A stretch of DNA of 64,000 bases, taken from contig NZ_DDJO01000023.1 in the NCBI RefSeq assembly GCF_002339505.1, forward strand, positions 24,470-88,469, in the 5' to 3' direction. Positions 25,623 through 34,041 of the stretch are shown here, one piece after another. Position numbers and translations under genes: made by a program. The first letter of the stretch is position 1. Each line of letters begins with the position of its first letter. The stretch is from Corynebacterium sp. UBA2622. Its GTDB lineage: Bacteria > Actinomycetota > Actinomycetes > Mycobacteriales > Mycobacteriaceae. The notes below the pieces were generated by a model. It saw nothing but the letters and a program-made list of their open reading frames with translations. It searched no databases and was not told the origin of the DNA.

Positions 25623-28600
25623 GTGAGCAGTGACAACACTTTCGGACAGAATGACTGGCTGGTAGACGAGATGTACCAGCAGTACAAGAAGGATCCGGGC
25701 TCCGTGGACAAGGAGTGGCGCGAGCTGTTCGACAAGCAGGGCTCGCCCGAGACCGAGGCCACCGTGCAGGTCGCCCCCGACGGGGACAGCGAGGCCCCCT
25801 CCTCGGGTGCAAAGACGGACCCGAAGGTCTCCGCCACCACCGCCGCGCCGAGCCAGGACGGCCGCCAGACCAAGGTCGACCAGGCCGCGCAGAACGCCGT
25901 GCAGAAGCGCACCGACACCCTGCCGAAGCCGAAGGTCTCCCCGCTGGACAAGCTTGACAAGACCACCGTTGAGCCGGGCGAGGCGCAGCTCAAGGGTGCC
26001 TTCCGCGCCATCGCGAAGAACATGAACGAGTCCCTGAGCGTGCCCACCGCCACCACGGTGCGCGATATGCCGGTCAAGCTCATGTTTGAAAACCGCATGC
26101 TGATCAACGACCACCTCAAGCGCACCCGCGGCGGCAAGATCTCCTTCACCCACATCCTCGGCTACGCCATCGTTCAGTCCACCAAGCTGCACCCGGACAT
26201 GAACAAGAACTACCGCGAGGAGGGCAACAAGTCCTTCGCCGTCCAGCCCGAGCACATCAACCTCGGCCTGGCCATCGACCTGCCCCAGAAGGACGGTTCG
26301 CGCTCCCTCGTCGTCGCGGCCATCAAGGGCTGCGAGAACCTCTCCTTCAGCCAGTTCGTCGCCTCCTACGAGGACATCGTCAACCGCGCCCGCGACGGCA
26401 AGCTGACGATGGACGACTTCCAGGGCGTGACCATCCAGCTGACCAACCCGGGTGGCATCGGCACCCGCCACTCCATCCCGCGCCTCATGGCCGGGCAGGG
26501 CACCATCGTGGGCGTGGGTGCCATGGATTACCCCGCGGAGTTCGCGGGCGCGTCCGAGGACCGCCTCGCGGAGCTGGGCGTGGGCAAGCTGGTCACCCTG
26601 ACCTCCACCTACGACCACCGCGTGATCCAGGGCGCCGAGTCCGGCGAGTTCCTCCGCGACATCTCCCAGCTGCTCATCGACGACAAGTTCTGGGACGAGA
26701 TCTTCTCGGCCATGGAGATCCCCTACTCCCCGCTGCGCTGGGCGCAGGACCTGCCGAACACGGGCATCAACAAGGACACACGCGTCATGCAGCTCATCGA
26801 GGCGTACCGCTCGCGCGGCCACCTCAACGCGGACACCAACCCGCTGCGCTGGCACCAGCCCGGCCTGCCCAAGCCCGACGCCCGCGACCTGCTCATGGAG
26901 ACCCACGGCCTGACCCTGTGGGACCTCGACCGCACCTTCCACGTCGGCGGCTTCGGCGGCAAGGAGACCATGACCCTGCGCGAGGTCATGTCCCGCCTGC
27001 GCTCCGCCTACACCCTCCACGTCGGTGCCGAGTACACCCACATCCTCGACCGCGACGAGCGCGAGTGGCTGCGCGACCGCATGGAGGCCGGCATGCCCAA
27101 GCCGACCAACGCGGAGCAGAAGTACATCCTGCAGAAGCTCAACGCCGCCGAGGCCTTCGAGAACTTCCTGCAGACCAAGTACCTCGGCCAGAAGCGCTTC
27201 TCCCTCGAGGGCGCCGAGACCCTCATCCCGCTCATGGACGCGGTCATCGACACCGCCGCGGGCCAGGGCCTGGAGGAGGTCGTCATCGGCATGCCGCACC
27301 GCGGTCGCCTGAACGTGCTGTTCAACATCGTGGGCAAGCCCGTCGCCACAATCTTCAACGAGTTCGAGGGCAACATGAAGTCCGCCCAGCAGGGCGGCTC
27401 CGGCGACGTGAAGTACCACCTGGGCTTCCAGGGCGAGCACATCCAGATGTTCGGCGACGGTGAAATCAAGGTCACCCTGGCCGCCAACCCGTCCCACCTC
27501 GAGGCCGTCGACCCGGTGCTCGTAGGCATCGCCCGCGCGAAGGACGACCACCTCAAGCACACCCAGGGCCGCGACGACCACCCGATCGTCCCGATCATGC
27601 TGCACGGCGACGCCTCCTTCACCGGCCTGGGCATCGTCCAGGAGACCCTGAACCTGTCCAAGCTCAACGGCTACACCGTGGGCGGCACCGTCCACATCGT
27701 GGTGAACAACCAGATCGGCTTCACCACCACCCCGGACTCCGGGCGCTCCACCTACTACGCCACCGACCTGGCCAAGGGCTTCGACTGCCCCGTCTTCCAC
27801 GTCAACGGAGACGACCCCGAAGCCGCCGCGTGGGTTGCACACCTGGCCACGGAGTACCGCCGGGAGTTCGGTAAGGACGTCTTCATCGACCTGATCTGCT
27901 ACCGCCTGCGCGGCCACAACGAGGCCGACGACCCGACCGTGACCCAGCCGCTCATGTACGAGCAGATCCAGTCCCACCCCTCGGTGCGCACCCGCTACAC
28001 CAACGACCTCATCGGTCGCGGTGACATCACCCAGGAAGAGGCCGAGATCGCGGCCCAGGACTTCCACGACCAGCTGGACTCCGTCTTCTCGGACGTCAAG
28101 GCCAACGAGGGCAAGCCCAGCGAGCAGACCGGCATCACCGAGGCCCAGGAGCTCACCCTCGGCCTGGACACCTCCATCAGCGAGGAGACCTTCAAGCGCC
28201 TCGCGGCAGCCTACAAGGACCTGCCGGAGAACTTCGTGGCCAACAAGCGCCTCAACTCCGTGCTGAAGAAGCGCGGCAGCTCCTTCGAGGACGGTGACAT
28301 CGACTGGGGCTGGGGCGAGCTACTCGCCTTCGGTTCCCTCGCGGAGGATGGCGAGGTCGTCCGACTCGCCGGCGAGGATTCCCAGCGCGGAACCTTCACC
28401 CAGCGCCACGCGGTGCTGTACGACCCGGAAAACGGCGACGCCTACAACCCGCTGGACGAGAACGCGAAGAAGGCCGGTAACGACGGCCGCTTCGAGGTGA
28501 TCAACTCCGCGCTGACCGAGTACGCCGGCATGGGCTTCGAGTACGGCTACACCATCGGCAACAGCGACGCCGTCGTCGCCTGGGAGGCCCAGTTCGGTGA

Positions 28601-29369
28601 CTTCGCCAACGGCGCCCAGACCATCATCGATGAGTACCTCGCCTCCGGGGAGACCAAGTGGGGCGAGCTGTCCTCGCTGATCGCCCTGCTGCCGCACGGC
28701 TACGAGGGCCAGGGCCCGGACCACTCCTCCGCCCGCATCGAGCGCTACCTGCAGCTCGTCGCCGAGGGGTCCATGACCATCGCCCAGCCGTCCACCCCGG
28801 CCAACCATTTCCACCTGTTGCGCCGCCAGGCGATGGGTGAGATGAAGCGCCCGCTGGTCGTCTTCACCCCGAAGTCGATGCTGCGCAACAAGGCGGCCGT
28901 ATCCCAGCCGGCCGACTTCATCGAGGTGGACCGCTTCCAGTCCGTCATCGACGACCCGAACTTCGTCGAGCGCGGCAACAAGAAGGTCTCCGGTGCCGAC
29001 CACTCCAAGGTGGAGACCATCCTGCTCTGCTCCGGTAAGATCTACTGGGAACTGGACAAGCGCCGCCAGAAGGACAAGAGGGACGACGTGGCCATCGTGC
29101 GCGTGGAGATGCTCCACCCGATCCCCTTCAACCGCCTGAAGGACGCCTTCGCCAACTACCCGAACGCGAAGCAGATCCGCTGGGTCCAGGACGAGCCGGC
29201 AAACCAGGGTGCGTGGCCGTTCTACAACGAGCACCTGCGCAACCTCATCCCGGACATGCCCGAGATGGTCCGCGTCTCGCGCCGCTCGCAGTCCACCACC
29301 GCCACCGGTGTAGCCAAGGTCCACCAGCTCGAGGAGAAGCAGCTTCTCGACGAGGCCTTTGCCAAGTAA
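25623..29369 (+). CDS. odhA: 2-oxoglutarate dehydrogenase E1/E2 fusion (OdhA)
   Basis: 1248 residues, the length expected of corynebacterial OdhA. It starts with an E1o-type N-terminus (NDWLVDEMYQQYKKDP) and a Pro/Ala/Lys linker. Then comes a succinyltransferase (E2) catalytic domain at ~110-350, with the DHRVIQGAESG active-site block at 331-341. The thiamine-diphosphate E1 part follows, with MPHRGRLN at 557-564 and HGDASFTG from 661, and lastly the transketolase-like end. It decarboxylates 2-oxoglutarate and makes succinyl-CoA in a complex with AceF and Lpd; there is no lipoyl domain of its own. In this group it is inhibited by the FHA protein OdhI. The GTG start is supported by the promoter upstream. 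A strong terminator follows. Confidence 0.96.
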   Translation: MSSDNTFGQNDWLVDEMYQQYKKDPGSVDKEWRELFDKQGSPETEATVQVAPDGDSEAPSSGAKTDPKVSATTAAPSQDGRQTKVDQAAQNAVQKRTDTLPKPKVSPLDKLDKTTVEPGEAQLKGAFRAIAKNMNESLSVPTATTVRDMPVKLMFENRMLINDHLKRTRGGKISFTHILGYAIVQSTKLHPDMNKNYREEGNKSFAVQPEHINLGLAIDLPQKDGSRSLVVAAIKGCENLSFSQFVASYEDIVNRARDGKLTMDDFQGVTIQLTNPGGIGTRHSIPRLMAGQGTIVGVGAMDYPAEFAGASEDRLAELGVGKLVTLTSTYDHRVIQGAESGEFLRDISQLLIDDKFWDEIFSAMEIPYSPLRWAQDLPNTGINKDTRVMQLIEAYRSRGHLNADTNPLRWHQPGLPKPDARDLLMETHGLTLWDLDRTFHVGGFGGKETMTLREVMSRLRSAYTLHVGAEYTHILDRDEREWLRDRMEAGMPKPTNAEQKYILQKLNAAEAFENFLQTKYLGQKRFSLEGAETLIPLMDAVIDTAAGQGLEEVVIGMPHRGRLNVLFNIVGKPVATIFNEFEGNMKSAQQGGSGDVKYHLGFQGEHIQMFGDGEIKVTLAANPSHLEAVDPVLVGIARAKDDHLKHTQGRDDHPIVPIMLHGDASFTGLGIVQETLNLSKLNGYTVGGTVHIVVNNQIGFTTTPDSGRSTYYATDLAKGFDCPVFHVNGDDPEAAAWVAHLATEYRREFGKDVFIDLICYRLRGHNEADDPTVTQPLMYEQIQSHPSVRTRYTNDLIGRGDITQEEAEIAAQDFHDQLDSVFSDVKANEGKPSEQTGITEAQELTLGLDTSISEETFKRLAAAYKDLPENFVANKRLNSVLKKRGSSFEDGDIDWGWGELLAFGSLAEDGEVVRLAGEDSQRGTFTQRHAVLYDPENGDAYNPLDENAKKAGNDGRFEVINSALTEYAGMGFEYGYTIGNSDAVVAWEAQFGDFANGAQTIIDEYLASGETKWGELSSLIALLPHGYEGQGPDHSSARIERYLQLVAEGSMTIAQPSTPANHFHLLRRQAMGEMKRPLVVFTPKSMLRNKAAVSQPADFIEVDRFQSVIDDPNFVERGNKKVSGADHSKVETILLCSGKIYWELDKRRQKDKRDDVAIVRVEMLHPIPFNRLKDAFANYPNAKQIRWVQDEPANQGAWPFYNEHLRNLIPDMPEMVRVSRRSQSTTATGVAKVHQLEEKQLLDEAFAK

Positions 29370-29426
29370 ACCGGCGTAAACGCCGCGGCACCCCCGCCGC
29401 GGCGCGCCGGAGCCGACGCGCGAAAG

Positions 29427-29474
29427 AACCGGGCCGGTCCGCTCCATCCCCACGGATGGCGGACCGGCCCGGTT
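29427..29474 (+). terminator. terminator after odhA
   Basis: Long hairpin: AACCGGGCCGGTCCGC...CCATCC paired with GGATGG..CGGACCGGCCCGGTT, with one bulged T and a four-base loop. It lies between the convergent odhA and the minus-strand exported protein gene and may serve both. Confidence 0.8.
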
Positions 29475-29493
29475 TGTCGTCCCAGTAAGCGAG

Positions 29494-30264
29494 TCAGCCG
29501 CGGATCTGGGTTGTGTCGGGGCTGTCGCGCACCTCGGTGCGAGCCTGCTCCCTCAGCCATCCCCGCACCGCCTCGGTGGCGGGTTCTCCCCCGCTCACCT
29601 TCCGCGCCATGTCCGCGACGCCCTTCGTGTCCAGGGCGCGGTTGATGAAGTTGATCCGCTGCGTCTCGTCGCGGGTGAACTCCGCCTTGGGGAAGATCGG
29701 GATGAGGTTGCGGGGCAGCTCCAGGGCGCTGCCTCCCGTATCACCCGCCACGTCCGCGCACCCCTCGGCCGGCGAGAGATCCACCGTGGTGACGTCCCCG
29801 GGAAGTGCACTCACGGCGGCGTCGTAGGTTTCCTTCGCCCCCTCCGGCTCCGCGGTGCCGGGCGCGGGCGCGGCCATGTCGCCCGCAAGCTTCTCGGCCG
29901 CGGCGCGGTCCAGCTGGGTGAGGAGCGTGCCCGTGCACGCGACGGTGAAATCCACTCCGTCCTCCGCGAGCAGGTCAACCGCGTGGACCCCGTGGCGGGT
30001 GTCCACGGCCCGGGTTTCCGCGTCGCGGCCCATGGAGAAGAACATCTGGCGGTAGACCTCGCCCAGGGCGACCTGCTCGTCGGAGCCGGAATCCACGCCG
30101 ATGACCACCTTCGGGTGCTCCCGCGCTCCCTGCCACGAGCGGGCCTCGCCAACGACGGCGGGCGCGGCCACCGCGACCGCGATGGAGGCGGCCGCGAGAC
30201 CCACCGCGGCCAGGCGCCGGGGCCGTCGGCTCTCCGACGCCGCCGCGCGTGTGGTCCCACTCAT
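29494..30264 (-). CDS. exported protein, possibly a solute-binding fold
   Basis: 256 residues. After an arginine-rich N-region there is a hydrophobic stretch at about 18-38 ending in AxA, a Sec signal or signal anchor. The mature part begins VVIGVDSGSDEQVALGEVYRQ and goes on to DGVDFTVACTGTLL. The order (GVDSGSDEQ, then a test for a transported state) resembles the type II substrate-binding proteins of the OpuAC/QAT family, but the ligand-box aromatic residues are not evident. Two cysteines in the mature part could form a disulfide. It is next to odhA, as is an exported protein gene in C. glutamicum (from memory). The function is unassigned. Confidence 0.7.
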   Translation of the reverse strand: MSGTTRAAASESRRPRRLAAVGLAAASIAVAVAAPAVVGEARSWQGAREHPKVVIGVDSGSDEQVALGEVYRQMFFSMGRDAETRAVDTRHGVHAVDLLAEDGVDFTVACTGTLLTQLDRAAAEKLAGDMAAPAPGTAEPEGAKETYDAAVSALPGDVTTVDLSPAEGCADVAGDTGGSALELPRNLIPIFPKAEFTRDETQRINFINRALDTKGVADMARKVSGGEPATEAVRGWLREQARTEVRDSPDTTQIRG

Positions 30265-30348
30265 CTTCCCGGCTGTCCTTTCTCACGTGCACGGGCCGCG
30301 GGCGCGGCCGGCTGTCGGGCCTTACTGTACCCGGCCGGCCGGGCGCCG

Positions 30349-30921
30349 TTACGCGCGCGGCTCCCCGCCGGGGTTCTGGTCCCGTCCGGCGGGCGTACCA
30401 CCCTGCGCGGCGGTGCCGAAGCTCATCTGCGCGATGGCGTCGCGGGCGCGCGGGGCGGTGGACGGGTCGCACAGGACGTCGTAGTGGCCGGCGACGATGG
30501 CCGTCGCGGAGGAGAAGTCGCGCCTGCCGCCCGTCAGCGCGTAACCGATTGCAGCGAAGATGAGGCCGAAGACCGCGCCGATGAGCAGCGCCCAGACGGC
30601 GACGCCCCAGCCCTCCCCCGGCGTGGAGAACAGGGCGAACAGCAGGCCGAAGAAAAGGCCCATCCACGCGCCGGACAGCGCACCACCGCCGAGGACGCGC
30701 GGCCAGGTCAACCGCCCCGTGACATTCTCCACCTGCATGAGGTCCACGCCCACGATGGTGAGGTGCTGGACGGGGAACTCCTGGTCGGCCAAGCCGTCCA
30801 CGGCGCGCTGCGCGTCCTCGTAGCTTGTGAAGCTTCCCACCGGCCATCCGCTGGGGCGCTGCCGCGCGACCGGCTGGTTCGCCCGCCCGCCCATCGGGTT
30901 CATCGGCTGCGTCATGTCCAT
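30349..30921 (-). CDS. general-stress-protein-17M-like membrane protein
   Basis: About 190 residues. Residues ~25-65 form a YflT/general stress protein 17M-type domain (GSFTSYEDAQRAVDGLADQEFPVQHLTIVG). Two closely spaced hydrophobic helices with glycine-zipper spacing follow at ~80-103 and 108-132, then a disordered Gly/Pro-rich tail. It sits in the cytoplasmic membrane, and its role in stress is inferred from the family. The start is ambiguous between three close codons; the ATG at 30919-30921 has AAGGA four bases upstream. It is one gene before mrp on the opposite strand. Confidence 0.75.
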   Translation of the reverse strand: MDMTQPMNPMGGRANQPVARQRPSGWPVGSFTSYEDAQRAVDGLADQEFPVQHLTIVGVDLMQVENVTGRLTWPRVLGGGALSGAWMGLFFGLLFALFSTPGEGWGVAVWALLIGAVFGLIFAAIGYALTGGRRDFSSATAIVAGHYDVLCDPSTAPRARDAIAQMSFGTAAQGGTPAGRDQNPGGEPRA

Positions 30922-31013
30922 CACGTCCTTCGATTCGGATTAGTTATTGCCGGTTCCCAGGTTAGTACCCGGGGGCTGTTGGGGCGTCGATAAGCGGGTG
31001 CGCTCGAGGGGCC

Positions 31014-31019
31014 TATACT
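31014..31019 (+). promoter_or_regulatory. -10 hexamer TATACT of mrp
   Basis: TATACT ends nine bases before the mrp ATG, giving a transcript with an almost absent leader. Confidence 0.5.
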
Positions 31020-31028
31020 CGACGGCAA

Positions 31029-32171
31029 ATGTCTGAGACCAGAGAAATCACCAGAGAGACCGTCCTTGAGGCGCTAAGCCGCGTTGACGACCCGGAGATC
31101 GGCAAACCGATCACGGAGCTCGACATGGTCGAATCCATCGCTATCGATGGGGCGGACGTCGCGGTTGGCGTCTACCTCACCATCGCGGGCTGCCCGATGC
31201 GCGGGACCATCGAGTCCAATACCCGGGCGGTGCTGGAGGAAATCGAGGGGGTCGGCGACGTCTCCGTGACCATGCACACCATGAGCGACGAGCAGCGCCG
31301 GGCGCTCAGCCTGAAACTGCGCGGCGCCCAGACCACCCCGGAGATCCCCTTCGCGGACCCCGACACGCGCACCCGCGTGTACGCCATCGCCTCCGGCAAG
31401 GGCGGCGTGGGCAAGTCCTCCGTGACGGTCAACCTCGCCACCGCCCTCGCCGCGGAGGGGTTGACCGTCGGCATCCTCGACGCCGACATCTACGGCCACT
31501 CGATCCCGGGCCTGATGGGATCGGGGGATCAGTCCCCCACCGTCGTCGACGACATGATCATGCCCCCGATCGCACACGACGTGCGCCACATCTCCGTCGG
31601 CCAGTTCGTCGAGGGCAACGCGCCCGTGGTGTGGCGCGGCCCGATGCTCACCCGCGCCATCCAGCAGTTCCTCTCAGACGTTTACTGGGGCGACCTGGAC
31701 GTGTTGTTCATGGACCTGCCCCCGGGAACCGGCGACGTGGCCATCACGGTGGCGCAGCTGATCCCCAACGCGGAGCTCGTTGTGGTGACCACCCCGCAGG
31801 CCGCGGCGGCGGAGGTCGCCGAGCGAGCCGGCACCATCTCCCAGCAGACCGGCCAGCGCATCGCCGGCGTGGTGGAGAACATGTCCGGGATGGCCATGCC
31901 CGACGGCTCCGTGATGAACGTCTTCGGCGAGGGCGGCGGCCAGCGGGTCGCCGACCGGCTGACCGCGCTCACGGACAACGGCGAGGTGCCCCTGCTCGGC
32001 TCCGTGCCGCTTGATCCGGCCCTGCGGGAGAACGGCGATGCCGGCACGCCCGTCGTCCTCTCCCAGCCGGACTCCCCGGCCGCCGGGGCGCTGCGGGCCG
32101 TCGCCGCGAAGCTCAAGGTTCGCCGCGACTCCCTCGCCGGGAGGAAGCTCAACCTGGGGGTTAACCGCTAG
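31029..32171 (+). CDS. mrp: Mrp/ApbC-family P-loop ATPase with MIP18 domain
   Basis: 380 residues. The N-terminal ~95 residues are a DUF59/MIP18 domain (VDDPEIGKPITELDMV). The MinD-like ATPase follows with the deviant Walker A GKGGVGKSS at 123-131 and DLPPGTGD near 235. The family loads iron-sulfur clusters onto apoproteins. Members that carry a cluster have a CPxC pair after the ENMS motif; here the stretch after VVENMSG is AMPDGSVMNVFG, with no cysteine, as I recall for other actinobacterial Mrp proteins. Cluster binding through that site is therefore not possible. It converges with tatB. Confidence 0.93.
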   Translation: MSETREITRETVLEALSRVDDPEIGKPITELDMVESIAIDGADVAVGVYLTIAGCPMRGTIESNTRAVLEEIEGVGDVSVTMHTMSDEQRRALSLKLRGAQTTPEIPFADPDTRTRVYAIASGKGGVGKSSVTVNLATALAAEGLTVGILDADIYGHSIPGLMGSGDQSPTVVDDMIMPPIAHDVRHISVGQFVEGNAPVVWRGPMLTRAIQQFLSDVYWGDLDVLFMDLPPGTGDVAITVAQLIPNAELVVVTTPQAAAAEVAERAGTISQQTGQRIAGVVENMSGMAMPDGSVMNVFGEGGGQRVADRLTALTDNGEVPLLGSVPLDPALRENGDAGTPVVLSQPDSPAAGALRAVAAKLKVRRDSLAGRKLNLGVNR

Positions 32172-32204
32172 GACGCAGCCCCCGCGGAAGCTGGCTGAAA
32201 AAAC

Positions 32205-32678
32205 CTAGGTGATGTCCGCCCACGAGAAGCCCCCGCTTCCGGCCTCCCCCCGGCCGGGGCGGGGGTTGTCCTGTGCGCCACCGATGTCGACGCGGGTGCT
32301 GCCGGGACCGGCTGGTTTCCCCGGGGCCGGGCGCGGGCCGGAGGGGCGCGAAGGTGCGCGGGGGTCGGGCTCGTCCGGGTTGCGGGCTGGGGCGCCGGGG
32401 CGGTCGTCGGGGTCGTCGAAAAGCACCTTCGCCACCGCGCGGCGCGGACCGAGGGCCGCGTACTCCGTGACCGCGTTCAGCGGCTTGCGGAACTCCTCGA
32501 ACTCCTCGAACCCCGCGTCGAGCTCGAGCTCCTTCTTGGCGTTGTTGATCGCCTTGCGGGCGGCGTAGATCCCGGCGCGCACGTCCGCGACCACACCCGG
32601 GAGGCGCTCCGGGCCGATGACGATGAGGCCGATGAGGAGAATGAAGAAGATCTCTCCCCAGCCGATGTTAGAAAACAC
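32205..32678 (-). CDS. tatB: Sec-independent protein translocase TatB
   Basis: 157 residues. One N-terminal membrane helix (GEIFFILLIGLIVIGPERLP, with the characteristic Glu8 and the Gly-Pro hinge) is followed by an amphipathic helix (about 28-50) and a long disordered Pro/Gly tail. TatB forms the twin-arginine substrate receptor with TatC in the cytoplasmic membrane. It is the last gene of sigE-anti-sigma-tatB, ten bases after the anti-sigma stop, so it may be read with the sigma-E cluster. Confidence 0.92.
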   Translation of the reverse strand: MFSNIGWGEIFFILLIGLIVIGPERLPGVVADVRAGIYAARKAINNAKKELELDAGFEEFEEFRKPLNAVTEYAALGPRRAVAKVLFDDPDDRPGAPARNPDEPDPRAPSRPSGPRPAPGKPAGPGSTRVDIGGAQDNPRPGRGEAGSGGFSWADIT

Positions 32679-32687
32679 GGCTCAACC

Positions 32688-33068
32688 CTACCCGCGCCGC
32701 TTCAACGCGCGGAGGATCGCGTCAACCTTGCCGGAGGCACCGCCTTGGGCGCTTCTCGACGCCCCATCCTCCCCCGCCGGCATCTGCTCCCCGACCTGGC
32801 TGAGCCGCTCGACGAGGGTCCGCGGCGCGCGGATCGACTCATCGGCCCCGCAGGAGCGCAACCGCTCCGCGGCGGAACGCTGAATGTTGACCTCCCTGCG
32901 GCACTCCTCACAGGCGACGATGTGCACCCGGGCCCTGTGAGCTGCGTGGCGACTGAGCTCGCCGTCCGCGAAGGCGGCGATGGCCTCGGTGCTCAGGTGG
33001 TCGGTGGGACGAAACGTCGGCTGGGATCCCGCGGCGCGGGGAGACGACCCCGGCAGGTGAATATTGAT
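32688..33068 (-). CDS. cseE: anti-sigma-E factor (CseE/RseA type) with apparent ATC start
   Basis: 126 residues. The zinc-binding anti-sigma (ZAS) motif HxxxCxxC is intact at HIVACEEC near residue 50, after HLSTEAIAAFADGELS, the typical start of the domain. It should hold the sigma-E protein inactive in the cytoplasm and release it on surface or redox stress. There is no ATG, GTG or TTG in frame between the end of sigE and the conserved domain. The best ribosome site, AAGGAGG, stands seven bases before an ATC (33066-33068), and the peptide would then begin (M)NIHLPGSS. I annotate the ATC as start; a changed ATG or a base-call error is the alternative. Confidence 0.8.
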   Translation of the reverse strand: MNIHLPGSSPRAAGSQPTFRPTDHLSTEAIAAFADGELSRHAAHRARVHIVACEECRREVNIQRSAAERLRSCGADESIRAPRTLVERLSQVGEQMPAGEDGASRSAQGGASGKVDAILRALKRRG

Positions 33069-33211
33069 GGCGGAGCCTCCTTCCCTTTCCGGCCGTGCCC
33101 GCGCGCGGTGGGCGCGCGGAGGGTGCGCAATGACGGCGCAACTGCTCCCCTTTATACCGCGACTGCCCGCGGTCGTGCCGGAGGAACCCGGTCCCGGTGG
33201 CCGGGTGGGCC

Positions 33212-33910
33212 TCAGCGGGCGCGGATCAGCTCGCGGGCGCTGGCGTCGCTGAGCGCCTGCGCCTCGAGGCTCTGGCGCAGCTGGGTGCGCCCGCGGTGGA
33301 TGCGGGAGCGCACGGTGCCCATCTTCACCCCGAGGGTGTCCGCGATCTCTTCGTAGCTCATGCCCACAACGTCGCAGAGAACCACGGCGACGCGGAAGTC
33401 CGGGCCGAGGTCGTCGAGGGCGCGCTGCAGGGCCGGGTCGAGGTTGGTGGCGGTGTACGCCTGCTCGGGGGTCATCTCGGTGCCGGGGACGCGCTCGTAG
33501 TCCTCGGGGAGCGCCTCCATGCGGATCTTCGCCCGGTGGCGCACCATGTCCAGGAAGAGGTTGGTGGTGATGCGGTGCAGCCACCCCTCGAAGGTGCCGG
33601 GCTGGTAGCTCTTCAGGCTGCGGAATACACGCATGAAGGTCTCCTGCGTCAGGTCCTCCGCGTCGTGCTGGTTCCCCGAGAGGCGGAACGCGAGGCGGTA
33701 GACGCTGTCGGCGTGCTCGGAGACCAGCTCACTCCACGAGGGCATCGCCCCCGCACCGGCATCGAAGGCGGCGGTGCCGGAGAGATCGGCGGATTCCGGG
33801 TTTCCTGCCGGGTCTTCCGCGGCGACCGTGCTGCTGTCACCCGGACCCGTGGCGGGGTCCTGCTGGGCGGCGGGGTGCGGCTCGAAGCCGCGGGCACGGT
33901 CGTTTTCCAT
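33212..33910 (-). CDS. sigE: ECF RNA polymerase sigma factor SigE
   Basis: 232 residues. A disordered Ala/Pro/Asp-rich N-terminus (~65 residues) is followed by region 2 ([32 protein letters not shown]) and region 4 ([30 protein letters not shown]), which recognise the -10 and -35 boxes. It directs the envelope-stress regulon in this group. The order sigE, anti-sigma, tatB matches corynebacteria and mycobacteria. The ATG at 33908-33910 is used; a TTG ten codons upstream is also open. An inverted repeat about 60 bases upstream may be regulatory. Confidence 0.93.
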   Translation of the reverse strand: MENDRARGFEPHPAAQQDPATGPGDSSTVAAEDPAGNPESADLSGTAAFDAGAGAMPSWSELVSEHADSVYRLAFRLSGNQHDAEDLTQETFMRVFRSLKSYQPGTFEGWLHRITTNLFLDMVRHRAKIRMEALPEDYERVPGTEMTPEQAYTATNLDPALQRALDDLGPDFRVAVVLCDVVGMSYEEIADTLGVKMGTVRSRIHRGRTQLRQSLEAQALSDASARELIRAR

Positions 33911-33971
33911 GGGAATGATTGTTTCAAACTCGTATGGCAAACGCCAGAAAAGCGGCCAGCAAAACGCTGCA

Positions 33972-33989
33972 AGCGGATAACAATCCGCT
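33972..33989. promoter_or_regulatory. inverted repeat between sigE and the O-methyltransferase gene
   Basis: AGCGGAT-aaca-ATCCGCT: perfect seven-base arms and a four-base spacer, in the 131-bp divergent region. Could be an operator acting on sigE (62 bases away) or on the methyltransferase gene. Confidence 0.45.
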
Positions 33990-34028
33990 AACAGCTCGCG
34001 GCTGCCCGTCGCTTCCCCACCATGGCCC

Positions 34029-34034
34029 TATGAT
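34029..34034 (+). promoter_or_regulatory. -10 hexamer TATGAT of the O-methyltransferase gene
   Basis: TATGAT lies seven bases before the GTG at 34042, the usual leaderless spacing. The two in-frame ATGs at 34030 and 34033 lie inside the hexamer and so would not be transcribed from this promoter. Confidence 0.5.
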
Positions 34035-34041
34035 GAACACC

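Noticed and set aside
25572..28067. 831-codon minus-strand frame under odhA
   Set aside because: Antisense of odhA; Val/Gly/Leu-rich without any motif.
32165..32205. Terminator between mrp and tatB
   Set aside because: The 33-bp gap has an A run but no convincing stem.
33069..33584. Long upstream extension of the anti-sigma frame
   Set aside because: It runs antisense-like through sigE in another frame with Pro/Arg/His-rich content; the protein would lack any family N-terminus.
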